Part shown: positions 1-7,444 of the stretch, in pieces | Numbering within the stretch: the stretch's first letter is position 1 | How the letters are laid out: the number at the start of each line of letters is the position of its first letter | Source: an uncultured Prevotellaceae bacterium | GTDB lineage: Bacteria > Bacteroidota > Bacteroidia > Bacteroidales > Bacteroidaceae | Assembly (NCBI GenBank): GCA_937893145.1 | Contig: CALBJW010000121.1 | Span: forward strand, 1-11,246 | Length of the DNA: 11,246 nucleotides | Direction: 5' to 3' | Position numbers and translations under genes: made by a program | The notes under the pieces: model-generated | The model's database searches: none | What the model was told of the DNA's origin: nothing | What the model saw: the letters and a program-made list of their open reading frames with translations, nothing else

Positions 1-1406
1 CCAACGATAACGCGAAGTTCACGACCTGCTTGGATAGCATAGGTCTTGGTAACGCCAGGATAGCTCATTGCAATTGCCTCAAGGTCGTTGAGACGCTTGA
101 TGTATGCTTCTACGATTTCACGACGTGCACCTGGACGAGCACCTGAGATGGCATCACATACCTGTACGATAGGGGCGAGGAGTGTGTTCATCTCCATCTC
201 GTCGTGGTGAGCACCGATGGCATTGCAGATGTCTGGCTTCTCCTTGAACTTCTCTGCTATCTTGGCTCCATAGAGTGCGTGTGGAATTTCGAGTTCCTCG
301 TCTGGCACCTTACCTATATCGTGAAGGAGACCTGCACGACGTGCCTTCTTAGGGTTGAGACCAAGTTCTGCTGCCATGACTGCACAGAGGTTGGCTGTTT
401 CACGAGCGTGCTGAAGGAGGTTCTGTCCGTATGATGAACGATACTTCATCTTACCTACGATGCGGATGAGTTCTGGGTGGAGACCGTGAATACCCATGTC
501 GATGGCTGTACGCTTACCTGTCTCGATGATTTCTTCTTCAACCTGCTTCTTCACCTTTGCTACCACTTCCTCGATACGAGCTGGGTGGATACGTCCGTCG
601 GATACGAGCTGGTGGAGGGCGAGACGACAGATTTCACGACGAACTGGGTCGAAGGCACTGATTACGATTGCTTCTGGTGTGTCGTCAACAACGATTTCTG
701 TTCCTGTTGCTGCTTCAAGTGCGCGGATGTTACGTCCTTCACGACCGATGACACGTCCCTTGATTTCGTCTGAATCGATATGGAATACACTTACTGAGTT
801 TTCGATAGCTGTTTCTGTAGCCACGCGCTGGATGCTCTGGATGACGATACGCTTTGCCTCCTTGTTGGCAGTCATCTTTGCTTCGTCAACGATTTCGTTG
901 ATGTACTGCTGTGCCTGAGTCTTTGCCTCGTCCTTAAGACTTTCTACGAGTGATTCCTTTGCTTCTTCGGCTGAGAGTCCGCTGATGGCTTCGAGTTTCT
1001 GGAGTTCCTGTGAACGAAGGTGTTCTACTTCTTCCTGACGATTCTTGAGCTGTTCCTGCTGGCGTTCAAGCTTTGTGGCAAGGTTTTCGTTTTCCTGCTT
1101 GCGGTGGTTGAGTTCCTCTGCACGCTGGTTGAGAGTCATTTCGCGCTGCTTGATTTTGTTTTCTGCCTGCTGCATACGCTGGTTGCGCTGGTTGGCTTCT
1201 TTCTCAAGCTCTGCCTTCTTGTTGAGGAACTTTTCTTTTACTTCGAGGAGCTTCTTTTCCTTGAGGTTTGCTGCCTCAAGTTCTGCCTCCTTCATCTTCT
1301 GGTTGTAAGCTTTCTTGATAACATATTTAAAGAGAGCAAAACCACATCCGAAACCTATGAGGAGTGCTGCGACTCCTACAAGGATGATGATTATTGTTGT
1401 ATTCAT
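1..1406 (-). CDS. rny: Ribonuclease Y (endoribonuclease), C-terminus cut by window edge
   Basis: RNase Y is a membrane-anchored endoribonuclease that starts mRNA decay. From the ATG at 1406-1404, 468 codons are visible. About 50 residues are missing at the C-terminus compared with the usual length of about 510-520. In order, the protein shows: one N-terminal membrane segment (residues about 3-22); a long charged coiled coil (about 28-185) rich in Glu, Lys and Gln; a KH RNA-binding domain with GRVIGREGRN at about 217-226; and an HD domain with LLHDIGK, whose His-Asp pair is residues 362-363, followed by an AHHDEME motif near 400. This order is diagnostic of RNase Y. The reading frame is open throughout. 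It lies 103 nt downstream of zapA on the same strand. I found no Bacteroides-type -7 box in that spacer, so co-transcription with zapA is likely (inference). The start is supported by the membrane anchor beginning directly after it. Confidence 0.97.
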   Translation of the reverse strand, partial: MNTTIIIILVGVAALLIGFGCGFALFKYVIKKAYNQKMKEAELEAANLKEKKLLEVKEKFLNKKAELEKEANQRNQRMQQAENKIKQREMTLNQRAEELNHRKQENENLATKLERQQEQLKNRQEEVEHLRSQELQKLEAISGLSAEEAKESLVESLKDEAKTQAQQYINEIVDEAKMTANKEAKRIVIQSIQRVATETAIENSVSVFHIDSDEIKGRVIGREGRNIRALEAATGTEIVVDDTPEAIVISAFDPVRREICRLALHQLVSDGRIHPARIEEVVAKVKKQVEEEIIETGKRTAIDMGIHGLHPELIRIVGKMKYRSSYGQNLLQHARETANLCAVMAAELGLNPKKARRAGLLHDIGKVPDEELEIPHALYGAKIAEKFKEKPDICNAIGAHHDEMEMNTLLAPIVQVCDAISGARPGARREIVEAYIKRLNDLEAIAMSYPGVTKTYAIQAGRELRVIV

Positions 1407-1473
1407 CTTGTATGTTTAATAATTAATAAAAAAGAGTTTACATATAAGATGTGAAGCAACAAGTAGTCCGACA

Positions 1474-1507
1474 GGGGGTAGGGAGGGATACGTGCGCATG
1501 TGCGCGT
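1474..1507. other. GC-rich block in the zapA-rny spacer (G-runs plus alternating purine-pyrimidine tract)
   Basis: In an otherwise AT-rich spacer, plus-strand 1474-1487 carries three G runs of 5, 3 and 3. Directly next to it, 1488-1507 alternates strictly purine and pyrimidine for 20 nt and is mostly GC, a composition known to favour Z-DNA. It contains the inverted repeat GCGCA-TG-TGCGC (1494-1505). The repeat begins 4 nt past the zapA stop codon. In the zapA-rny transcript it could form a short GCGC-ACAT-GCGC hairpin followed by a C-rich stretch. No U-run follows, so it does not look like an intrinsic terminator. Function is unknown. Confidence 0.4.
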
Positions 1508-1509
1508 TC

Positions 1510-1806
1510 CTATTTTATATTTATTGTATCTAACTCCTTTTCAATGTCAGCCATCATCTCGTTGTATGGGGTAGTGTCCACGCGGTTTGCTGCGCGCACT
1601 GCCTCGATACTTGTGTTGAGCATGGCCATTACATAATAATATTTGTCACTTGGCAGGTTAGGGTAGGCATCACGAAGGCGCTGCACTCTGTTCTGGATGA
1701 GAGATGCTGCGTCGCGATATAGTTTCTCCTCCTCTGGGTTTGATGCCGAGAGTGGGAGTACCACATCTTCTATCGTTACGCTGATGTTCTGTTTCTTATC
1801 TGCCAT
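1510..1806 (-). CDS. zapA: Cell division protein ZapA
   Basis: This 98-aa protein resembles ZapA, the small cytosolic protein that bundles FtsZ filaments and stabilises the Z-ring. The family has an N-terminal alpha/beta head and a C-terminal coiled-coil tail. Here the N-terminal strand region (residues about 5-20, with NISVTIEDVVLPL) leads into a helix with the typical pattern EEEKLYRDAASLIQNRVQRLRD (about 25-46). A second long helix follows, containing KYYYVMAMLNTSIEAVRA (about 55-72). Length is normal for the family. The gene lies 31 nt after the 104-aa coiled-coil gene and upstream of rny, all on the minus strand, so it is probably the second gene of a transcript starting near 2175. The assignment rests on pattern and length. 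Individual ZapA sequences are divergent, so a profile search would firm it up. Confidence 0.85.
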   Translation of the reverse strand: MADKKQNISVTIEDVVLPLSASNPEEEKLYRDAASLIQNRVQRLRDAYPNLPSDKYYYVMAMLNTSIEAVRAANRVDTTPYNEMMADIEKELDTINIK

Positions 1807-1837
1807 ATATTATTTGGACACAAGATTAGTTACTATC

Positions 1838-2152
1838 TTATTCTGCACCGTTGTCCTCGCTGGCGCTGAGGATGTTGATGCACTTGTTGACTTCACGTAC
1901 CAGTTGAGTGACTCTCTGCTTTGTATCCTTGAAGTCGGAGTCGGAGATTTCAATCATTCTGGCAGTGCGTAAATTGCTGTAGTCTTTCTTGCTCTGTGCG
2001 AGTTGTGCCTTGAGTTCTTCGATTTCCTTGTCTCGACTTTCAAGTTCTGCATAGAGGTCAGTGTTTTCTGTTTGCAGCAAACGAAAATCGGCGATGAGTC
2101 GGCGGACTCTCGCATCAAATTTCTTGAGTTGAATTCTTTCTTCTTCTGTCAT
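1838..2152 (-). CDS. Small coiled-coil protein encoded upstream of zapA (possible ZapA partner)
   Basis: This 104-aa cytosolic protein has no signal peptide or membrane segment. Residues about 5-62 are strongly helical and charged, with heptad-like spacing of Leu, Ile and Val (ending in the segment EIEELKAQLAQSKKDYSNLR), which indicates a coiled coil. The C-terminal part (about 66-104) contains RMIEISDSDF and a helix with QLVREVNKCINIL. I recall similar proteins next to zapA in other Bacteroidales, but no named family. It is the first gene after the promoter at 2181-2211, 31 nt before zapA. In other phyla ZapA works with a coiled-coil partner (ZapB in gammaproteobacteria, ZauP in Caulobacter). 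Size, fold and position suggest an analogous role here, but this is inference. ATG 2152-2150 fits the promoter position. Confidence 0.85.
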   Translation of the reverse strand: MTEEERIQLKKFDARVRRLIADFRLLQTENTDLYAELESRDKEIEELKAQLAQSKKDYSNLRTARMIEISDSDFKDTKQRVTQLVREVNKCINILSASEDNGAE

Positions 2153-2180
2153 TGCTGCAAATACTACTTAACAATTTTTG

Positions 2181-2211
2181 CAAATTTACGTCTTTTTGCT
2201 GTATTTACAAA
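2181..2211 (-). promoter_or_regulatory. Bacteroides-type promoter for the coiled-coil gene-zapA-rny unit
   Basis: On the minus strand a TTTG (-33 element, 2211-2208) is followed after exactly 19 nt by TAAATTTG (2188-2181). This matches the Bacteroidetes housekeeping sigma consensus TTTG-N19-21-TAnnTTTG. The -7 box ends 28 nt before the ATG at 2152. It is the most complete promoter in the window. Confidence 0.75.
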
Positions 2212-2233
2212 GTAAAACGGGCAAAAGATGCAA

Positions 2234-2881
2234 TTATTTCTTCATTTTTGCCTCGGCTTTGGCTATTTCTTCGTCTGAAGGATTGCCTTCCTTCTTTGCC
2301 AAGACGATGACGTTGTACACAAATTCCTTAATCCATGATTCTGAGAATCCGAGTGTCTGCTGGTAGCGGCGAACGGCGAAGACTGTCTTTGTGACACCAT
2401 CATCCGACCATGTGTTCTTTGTGAGAACATCGTGAACTGTGCTGTCGATGACCGACTTCACGAGTTTCTTCATGAATGAAGGGGTGCGGAACTTCCACTT
2501 GAGGAGGTTGCCCATGAGCATCATGAGGTCCTGAGTGAAGCCCTGGAATGAGTAGAGGTAGCCCTGAACGTCGGTCTGCTTCTTGCAGTTCTTCTTGATG
2601 CTGTTGTCTATCTCCTTGAAGAAGTCGTCGCTGATGCCGTAGAGGTCCTTGAGGAGTTTTGCACATGCTTTCTTCTCGCCGAGTCCGAGCTTGTTGTTTA
2701 CTGTGGCAACCTTCAGCGAACGCTTGAATGCCAACATGTCTGGCAATGCTGCAAGGTTTGAAATGCCGAGGTTAGAAGCGAGAACACTCTGGAAATAGAC
2801 ACGGATGAGTGTCATGAAGTCTTCCATTCCACCCACGTTCTTCTCCTTCTCTTTCTTTTTGAAAATATCTAAAAATGACAT
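2234..2881 (-). CDS. Conserved-looking protein of unknown function (215 aa)
   Basis: I do not recognise a characterised family. The protein has no signal peptide and no convincing membrane helix, so it is probably cytosolic. It opens with a very basic and acidic stretch (FKKKEKEK, residues 7-14), then a helical core. Notable segments are MEDFMTLIRVYFQSVLASNL (19-38), a NNKLGLGEKK segment near 62-71, and a central FQGFTQDLMMLMGNLLKWKF region (about 113-132). The C-terminal tail is Lys- and Glu-rich. It lies 60 nt downstream of the sugar-phosphate transferase gene on the same strand. No -7 box or terminator is visible between them, so the two are probably co-transcribed. The many aromatic and methionine residues in the core suggest a folded globular protein, and the uninterrupted frame and typical codon use support a real gene. 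Confidence 0.85.
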   Translation of the reverse strand: MSFLDIFKKKEKEKNVGGMEDFMTLIRVYFQSVLASNLGISNLAALPDMLAFKRSLKVATVNNKLGLGEKKACAKLLKDLYGISDDFFKEIDNSIKKNCKKQTDVQGYLYSFQGFTQDLMMLMGNLLKWKFRTPSFMKKLVKSVIDSTVHDVLTKNTWSDDGVTKTVFAVRRYQQTLGFSESWIKEFVYNVIVLAKKEGNPSDEEIAKAEAKMKK

Positions 2882-2941
2882 TGTGTTATTGGTTTGTTAT
2901 TTTATAATGTTTGAATATTGTTTTCTTTTTCCTTGTTTGGA

Positions 2942-4336
2942 TTAGTATGCGTTTTCCTCCTTACCCAACATGTTTGTCACGGTTTTCCAGATGATTTTGA
3001 GGTCGAGGAGTAAGGTCCAGTTCTCGATGTACTCGATGTCCTTCTTTACACGTCCTTCCATCTGGTCGATGTAGCGTGTCTCGCCTCTAAATCCTGATAC
3101 CTGTGCAAGTCCGGTGATACCTGGTTTAGCAAGGTGGCGCACCATGAACTTGTTGATGAGTGAGGAATATTCTTCTGTGTGACGGAGCATGTGTGGTCGT
3201 GGACCTACGATAGACATATCGCCCAAGAAGACATTGATGAACTGAGGAAGTTCGTCGATATTCGTATGACGCATGAAGTCGCCAAATGGGTACTTGCGTG
3301 GATCGTTTTCTGTTGCCTGCATCGTGTCTGCCTGGTCGTTCACCTTCATTGTGCGGAACTTGAAGCAGTTGAACACCTTACCGTCGATACCTGTTCGTTC
3401 CTGTATGAAGAAGATTGGTCCTGGCGACTTCAACTTAATCATCAGTCCCACGATGATATATATCCAAGGGAAGATGAGCAGGAGGAAGAGGGAAGAGACG
3501 ATGAGGTCGAATGCTCGCTTGATGAGCTTGTTCTTTGGTTGTGAGAGTGGTTCCTCACGTCTTGCGATGACTGGTATTCCTTCCACATATTCCATAGTCG
3601 CGTTATTACGGAAGATGTCGATGGAAGGAACGTAGTAGAAGCGGACAAGGTGGTTGTCGCAGTATTTACCTAACATAGCCATGCGGTCCTGTTCTTCTCT
3701 TGGGAAGTAGCCGTAGATTTCGTTTACCTCAGAATGAGTGGCAAGGTATGAGTAGATGTCGTTGATTTCTCCGAGATAAAGTGAATTGAGGGATTGGTTG
3801 TCGTTTTCTCCATCGTAGAACACTCCCATCACGTTGTAGCCATAGTGAGGAATGGACAACACATCGACAAGTTCGGCGATGGATTTCTCTTTACCAATGA
3901 GAATCACGTTTGTGGCGTTCTTCTTCTTTCTACGAGTTGACTTGAGTAACTTATTGATGAAGAGTCTTTCGAAAATGGAAAGAATCGTGAACAACCCTAC
4001 GGTTGCGAATGTGTATGTTCGAGGGAAGTGGGTGTTTGCCTCAATCAGTACGGTGATGATTGACACGAAGAGCAGGAGCAGTACACCTACTCCGAGCACT
4101 CTCTGTATGATAGCCTCGATGCGTACGGTGCGGTGGTGGAGAATGGATGGATAGACTCCGTTACATGCAAGAAGGCATGTGTCGTAGAGTGCTATGAGGT
4201 TAGGAAGATTGTTGAATCCATTCATCCAGACCGGATTGATAAATATTGCTCCCCAGTATGTAATACAAACAGTGACCGACATCAAAATGAGGTCGGCAAT
4301 AAGTACTTGTATTATGAGGTTTTTTTCTTTTACCAT
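2942..4336 (-). CDS. Undecaprenyl-phosphate sugar phosphotransferase (WcaJ-type polyprenyl glycosylphosphotransferase)
   Basis: This 464-aa inner-membrane enzyme belongs to the family that transfers a sugar-1-phosphate from a nucleotide sugar to undecaprenyl phosphate. That is the first membrane step of exopolysaccharide, capsule or glycan repeat-unit synthesis. Residues 1-125 hold several hydrophobic helices (about 8-30, 78-98, 105-122, perhaps 44-60). A Rossmann-like cytosolic region follows (NVILIGKE at 143-150). The catalytic domain starts with RAFDLIVSS and another membrane helix (274-298). It continues with PGP (305-307), FKFRTM (325-330), the conserved DELPQ containing the Asp-Glu pair (361-362), GDMSIVGPRPHM (372-383) and PGITG (405-409). 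All family hallmarks are intact and the length is normal. The sugar specificity (glucose, galactose or other) cannot be read from sequence. No glycosyltransferase, flippase or polymerase genes are nearby. A -7 box at 4360-4367 supports its own promoter. Confidence 0.93.
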   Translation of the reverse strand: MVKEKNLIIQVLIADLILMSVTVCITYWGAIFINPVWMNGFNNLPNLIALYDTCLLACNGVYPSILHHRTVRIEAIIQRVLGVGVLLLLFVSIITVLIEANTHFPRTYTFATVGLFTILSIFERLFINKLLKSTRRKKKNATNVILIGKEKSIAELVDVLSIPHYGYNVMGVFYDGENDNQSLNSLYLGEINDIYSYLATHSEVNEIYGYFPREEQDRMAMLGKYCDNHLVRFYYVPSIDIFRNNATMEYVEGIPVIARREEPLSQPKNKLIKRAFDLIVSSLFLLLIFPWIYIIVGLMIKLKSPGPIFFIQERTGIDGKVFNCFKFRTMKVNDQADTMQATENDPRKYPFGDFMRHTNIDELPQFINVFLGDMSIVGPRPHMLRHTEEYSSLINKFMVRHLAKPGITGLAQVSGFRGETRYIDQMEGRVKKDIEYIENWTLLLDLKIIWKTVTNMLGKEENAY

Positions 4337-4359
4337 TAACGATTACGCTTATGACCGTG

Positions 4360-4367
4360 CAAAGATA
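4360..4367 (-). promoter_or_regulatory. -7 box upstream of the sugar-phosphate transferase gene
   Basis: The minus strand reads TATCTTTG, an exact match to the Bacteroidetes -7 consensus TAnnTTTG, ending 23 nt before the ATG at 4336. The -33 region does not hold a clear TTTG. The site sits in the 91-nt spacer after the porin gene and implies separate transcription of the transferase and the 215-aa gene. Confidence 0.55.
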
Positions 4368-4427
4368 CATAAAATTTCGTTAACAGCATTTTATTTTTGT
4401 AAAAAAAGAACAATTCAGCAGGAAAAT

Positions 4428-6467
4428 TTAGTCGTAGAAGTTCCAGCTAAGACCAAAGTGTATTCCTGTTGGGTTCATTGGATAGTAAGGAGCCCAGAAC
4501 GCTCTCGATGTTCCTTTGTTTGCGTGATAATACTGAATATAGAAACGCAGACGCTTGAGTTCGAAATTGGCATAGGCACTGATGAGTGGGTGATTACCAA
4601 TCATCACAACTTTGTCTGGGTTCTGTGTGGTGAACTGTCCGATGATAGGAGAATAGTCTGGTGCCTTGTACTCTGTGAAGTACATCATGTCGGCTCCCAC
4701 TTCGGTCTTCAATACCTTAGCAATCTTGAATGTGAAGTAAAGGTTGTTGTAGGTAGTGATTTTTGGAAGAGGCAGAACATCAGAGTTTGAAGTGGTCTGG
4801 TAGGTCACATTATTGTCAAGATGGAAAGGACCAAATGCGAAGTTCTGGTCGAGTGTTATGGACATGACACTAATGTTACCACTGTGCTGCAATGCCACTA
4901 CGTTGTTCGTGATGGTGTTGTCCTTCTTGATACCGTTGTTTGCGAAGTAAGCGTAGTTCTTGATGTTCTCAATTCCTGCAGTGATGTATGTCCTTGTCTT
5001 TGGGAACGATAGCACGGCTTGCAGTCTCTGTCTCCATTCCTTCTTCGTGTTCTGGTCCCACCAAGCGTAGGTGGAGTGGAAGTGACGATAATAGAACGAT
5101 GGGTTAAGGTCCTTTATGTAGGCATTAGCTGCTATCTGTAGTGTGTCCTTGAGGAACGGAATGTTGATTTCTCCATGTCCACTCAACGACATCTGACCTT
5201 TGTTCTCTCCAAGAAAGACGAACTCTGCGTCCACATTGTAGTGGATAAGTTTACCCATAGTACGAATCATCTGTCCACCAACAATTACATCATACTCATG
5301 GTATCTGAGTCTGTTTCTTCCTGTCATGACAGGATTGACACCCTGTTGGAGTGTGTCGGGAAGATGGTATGTACGGTCCTCGTAGCCGATGTATGCGTTC
5401 AGTCCGAATGCTGCCCACTTCTGAAAACCTTCACAGAACGACACACCGACATTGTTTCTTACGGCAAAATTACTTGTGTAGTCGTTGATGGTGTCGTTGT
5501 TCATGTATGTGTGTGAGTAGTAGTTTGTTGGGTGCATATAGGAACGATAGTTGCGAGTGAGGTCGTTCAACTTGAATGTGTGGAAGAACTTCATCACTGG
5601 AACAAACACCATAGTGCGGTTGGTGGAGTCACCCTCCATTCGCTCAAAACCGATGTTGTAGTGGTGGTTGAGGTATGCGATGTTATGTTCCTGACGGTTC
5701 CAGGTGCTGTTGAGGTTGGTAGGAATGTCGCTCGAAGTAAATCTCATACCCATGTTCTCAGGGTGAGTGATATAGTTCTCGTCTGTAATACCACCATTCT
5801 CAGCCATCTTCATGAAGTTGTGCTGATAGTAGAAGTGTACGCCGTAATGGTCGGACTTGTAACTTCCCCAAGCGGACGCATTCATGAAACTGGTGTTCTG
5901 ACTGTTGTAGAAACCCTGACCGTAGAGGTAAGAATAGCTTGCACCGATATTTGCCTTCTTACCTATATTTTGTGTGTAGATAACCTTCAGATTGTCGTAA
6001 CCCGTAGTCTTCGAACCACAGAAGTTGTACGACACATTCATGTAAGGCGACTTTGTGTTGTAGTGACGGAATCGTTCTGTCGTCACAAAGAACTGGTCGA
6101 ATGGATCGAGGAAGATGAAGTTTTGAGAAGGTTCTCGTTCCATGAATATGCGGTTGAGACGAGGAGAACCGAGGTTACCCAAAGTATTGTAATGTCCTCT
6201 CAATCCTTCAGTCAACGAGTTGTTCTGATAGGCATGATGAAGAGTGTCGACAGTTGTTGGCTTCATATTACCAAAAATGTCGTCAAGGACCCAAGCGCGC
6301 ACATCGTTTGGAACTATCTTGTCATGGTTCTTTTCTCCGAGTGTGTCGGTTGTGTTCATCAGACTTCCGTCGGAGTTTGATTCCAATTCTCCGACAATAC
6401 GCTGAGCCTTACCTTCGGTGAAAATAGTAAATGATAAGAGTAAGAGTATTAAATACTTATATTTCAA
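4428..6467 (-). CDS. Putative outer-membrane porin (Porin_10-like beta-barrel)
   Basis: This 679-aa exported protein has a signal peptide (residues 1-21, hydrophobic LILLLLSFTIF core, cleavage likely after GKA before Gln22). The mature part opens with a Ser/Thr/Asp-rich stretch. From about residue 85 it shows the pattern I associate with the Bacteroidetes putative porin family: LGNLGSPRLNRIF (about 96-108), then FLDPFDQFF (about 119-127), then many alternating, aromatic-rich beta strands to a C-terminus ending WNFYD. The composition (high Tyr, Asn, Phe and His, no Cys-anchored lipobox) fits an outer-membrane barrel rather than a lipoprotein. It starts 16 nt after the 86-aa membrane protein gene and closes a three-gene unit. 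Transport substrate is unknown. It has no TonB-dependent receptor plug signature, and no SusD partner is present, so a passive or unspecialised channel is more likely than a SusC. Confidence 0.85.
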   Translation of the reverse strand: MKYKYLILLLLSFTIFTEGKAQRIVGELESNSDGSLMNTTDTLGEKNHDKIVPNDVRAWVLDDIFGNMKPTTVDTLHHAYQNNSLTEGLRGHYNTLGNLGSPRLNRIFMEREPSQNFIFLDPFDQFFVTTERFRHYNTKSPYMNVSYNFCGSKTTGYDNLKVIYTQNIGKKANIGASYSYLYGQGFYNSQNTSFMNASAWGSYKSDHYGVHFYYQHNFMKMAENGGITDENYITHPENMGMRFTSSDIPTNLNSTWNRQEHNIAYLNHHYNIGFERMEGDSTNRTMVFVPVMKFFHTFKLNDLTRNYRSYMHPTNYYSHTYMNNDTINDYTSNFAVRNNVGVSFCEGFQKWAAFGLNAYIGYEDRTYHLPDTLQQGVNPVMTGRNRLRYHEYDVIVGGQMIRTMGKLIHYNVDAEFVFLGENKGQMSLSGHGEINIPFLKDTLQIAANAYIKDLNPSFYYRHFHSTYAWWDQNTKKEWRQRLQAVLSFPKTRTYITAGIENIKNYAYFANNGIKKDNTITNNVVALQHSGNISVMSITLDQNFAFGPFHLDNNVTYQTTSNSDVLPLPKITTYNNLYFTFKIAKVLKTEVGADMMYFTEYKAPDYSPIIGQFTTQNPDKVVMIGNHPLISAYANFELKRLRFYIQYYHANKGTSRAFWAPYYPMNPTGIHFGLSWNFYD

Positions 6468-6483
6468 AACTTAAACTGGTAGG

Positions 6484-6744
6484 TTAGAACATAAAACGTA
6501 GGATGAACTCCATGATTTTAAGAGCCATAGAACCAAATCCTACACCGAAAAACAGAGCTTTGTTTTCTGGGAAAGCAAAGTAGATAACGACTGCAGCCAC
6601 GAATCCTATCATGAACACAGCATTAAGAATCTGTCGTGCTTTGAGTATGTTGTTGCTCTTGTTCGAAGGTCTGTGCCACTTGCTCTGCTTCTTACTGCTG
6701 GCTACAGCCTCCTGTATTATCTTGTCAATTTCGTCCTGTTGCAT
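6484..6744 (-). CDS. Small two-helix membrane protein of unknown function
   Basis: The 86-aa product has a polar, basic N-terminal half (residues 1-38, with SSKKQSKWHRPSNKS). Two hydrophobic segments follow at about 40-59 (AVFMIGFVAAVVIYF) and 64-82 (ALFFGVGFGSMALKIMEFIL). It has no signal peptide, so the inner membrane with a cytosolic tail is the likely location. Its ATG (6744-6742) lies one base past the stop of the DUF4468 gene, which suggests translational coupling. The porin gene follows after 16 nt. I know no function for it. The tight packing argues that it is a real gene and tied to its neighbours. Confidence 0.8.
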   Translation of the reverse strand: MQQDEIDKIIQEAVASSKKQSKWHRPSNKSNNILKARQILNAVFMIGFVAAVVIYFAFPENKALFFGVGFGSMALKIMEFILRFMF

Positions 6745-6745
6745 A

Positions 6746-7387
6746 TTACTTTACAGCTTCTGTGATTTCCTTGATGAGTTCGTTCTTGAGGTCAACAGTC
6801 TTCACACGGAACTTACCACTGATACGACGGAGCTCACCTTTATTATTTATAGCTTCTGCATCAGTAATCCACTCTTCTGCCTTCACACGTTCTGGACGCT
6901 CAGAACCACCTGCATAGATGTAAGTGATGTCGTGCATCTTGAAGTTTACCGCTCCATCCTTCACGTCGATGTTGAGGAGATAGTAAACGTATGTGTAGTC
7001 CTTTGCAAGAGCTTTATTGCTGAAAATCATCTCCTCTGCACCACGACACACGATAGCACCTTCCGCCTTCTCAGCCTTAGTCATTCGAGCATCTTCTGTG
7101 TTGTTGTAGAAGTTAGCATCAGTCCATTCTCCACGTCCCTGACTTGGAGTGTAACGAAGGTTTGCCCATGAAGAAACGAGAGAGAACAGTTCTGCCTTGC
7201 TCTTGCCTGGAGCAGAAATGGTAGTTTCATAAACCACTTTGCCACCAACTTCAGGTACAGCACCCTGCATGTAGGCAGTTATGTCCTGCTGCATTTTTAT
7301 CTTCTTCTTTGAGAAAAGTCCGCTACTCTGTGCATTAATAAAAATAGGCATTGAAATAGCCAAAAGTGCAATTATAATCTTCTTCAT
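6746..7387 (-). CDS. Secreted DUF4468 domain-containing protein
   Basis: The 213-aa product carries a signal peptide (residues 1-19, IIIALLAISMPIFINA, then Gln20). It has no Cys at the cleavage site, so it is periplasmic or outer-membrane associated rather than a lipoprotein. Residues about 48-165 match my memory of the DUF4468 family, described as a TBP-like fold. Visible are a strand KVVYETTISAPG, a helix SKAELFSLVSSWA, a later EGAIVCRGAEE strand, then YVYYLLNIDVKDGAVNFKMHDITYIY. The C-terminal part is helical and Lys/Glu-rich. The biochemical role of the family is unknown. It is the first gene of a unit with the 86-aa membrane protein and the porin, and has a -7 box 26 nt upstream of its ATG. 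Confidence 0.85.
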   Translation of the reverse strand: MKKIIIALLAISMPIFINAQSSGLFSKKKIKMQQDITAYMQGAVPEVGGKVVYETTISAPGKSKAELFSLVSSWANLRYTPSQGRGEWTDANFYNNTEDARMTKAEKAEGAIVCRGAEEMIFSNKALAKDYTYVYYLLNIDVKDGAVNFKMHDITYIYAGGSERPERVKAEEWITDAEAINNKGELRRISGKFRVKTVDLKNELIKEITEAVK

Positions 7388-7411
7388 AACATTTTATTTT
7401 AATAAATTTTC

Positions 7412-7430
7412 TGCAAATATAGTGCAAATA
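7412..7430. repeat. Direct repeat TGCAAATA spaced by one helical turn
   Basis: TGCAAATA occurs at 7412-7419 and again at 7423-7430, an 11-bp period. The first copy overlaps the minus-strand -7 box. The pair lies between the two divergent start sites and could be a protein-binding site, though AT-rich spacers make short repeats common. Confidence 0.3.
7414..7421 (-). promoter_or_regulatory. -7 box for the DUF4468-membrane protein-porin unit
   Basis: The minus strand reads TATATTTG, an exact TAnnTTTG match, ending 26 nt before the ATG at 7387. The expected -33 region (about 7441-7445) has no good TTTG and overlaps the -7 box of the opposite promoter. Confidence 0.55.
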
Positions 7431-7444
7431 AAAGAATTTATAAC

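Noticed and set aside
1020..1454. A 144-codon plus-strand frame rich in Phe, Leu and Cys that looks like a membrane protein
   Set aside because: It is antisense to the Glu/Lys-rich coiled coil of RNase Y. Glu and Lys codons read backwards give Phe and Leu, which explains the hydrophobic look.
1407..1509. Possible 6S RNA gene after zapA, since ssrS follows zapA in E. coli
   Set aside because: The spacer is only 103 nt, shorter than usual 6S RNAs, and I cannot fold it into a long rod with a central bubble. No promoter or U-run terminator was seen for it.
4402..4427. A T-run on the minus strand just after the porin stop, as an intrinsic terminator
   Set aside because: The bases before the T-run form no stem longer than about 4 pairs, so I could not support a terminator call.
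5532..6380. A 282-codon plus-strand reading frame opposite the porin gene
   Set aside because: It lies wholly inside the porin gene on the other strand and has no recognisable domain. The porin frame has a signal peptide and barrel pattern, so this is a mirror frame.
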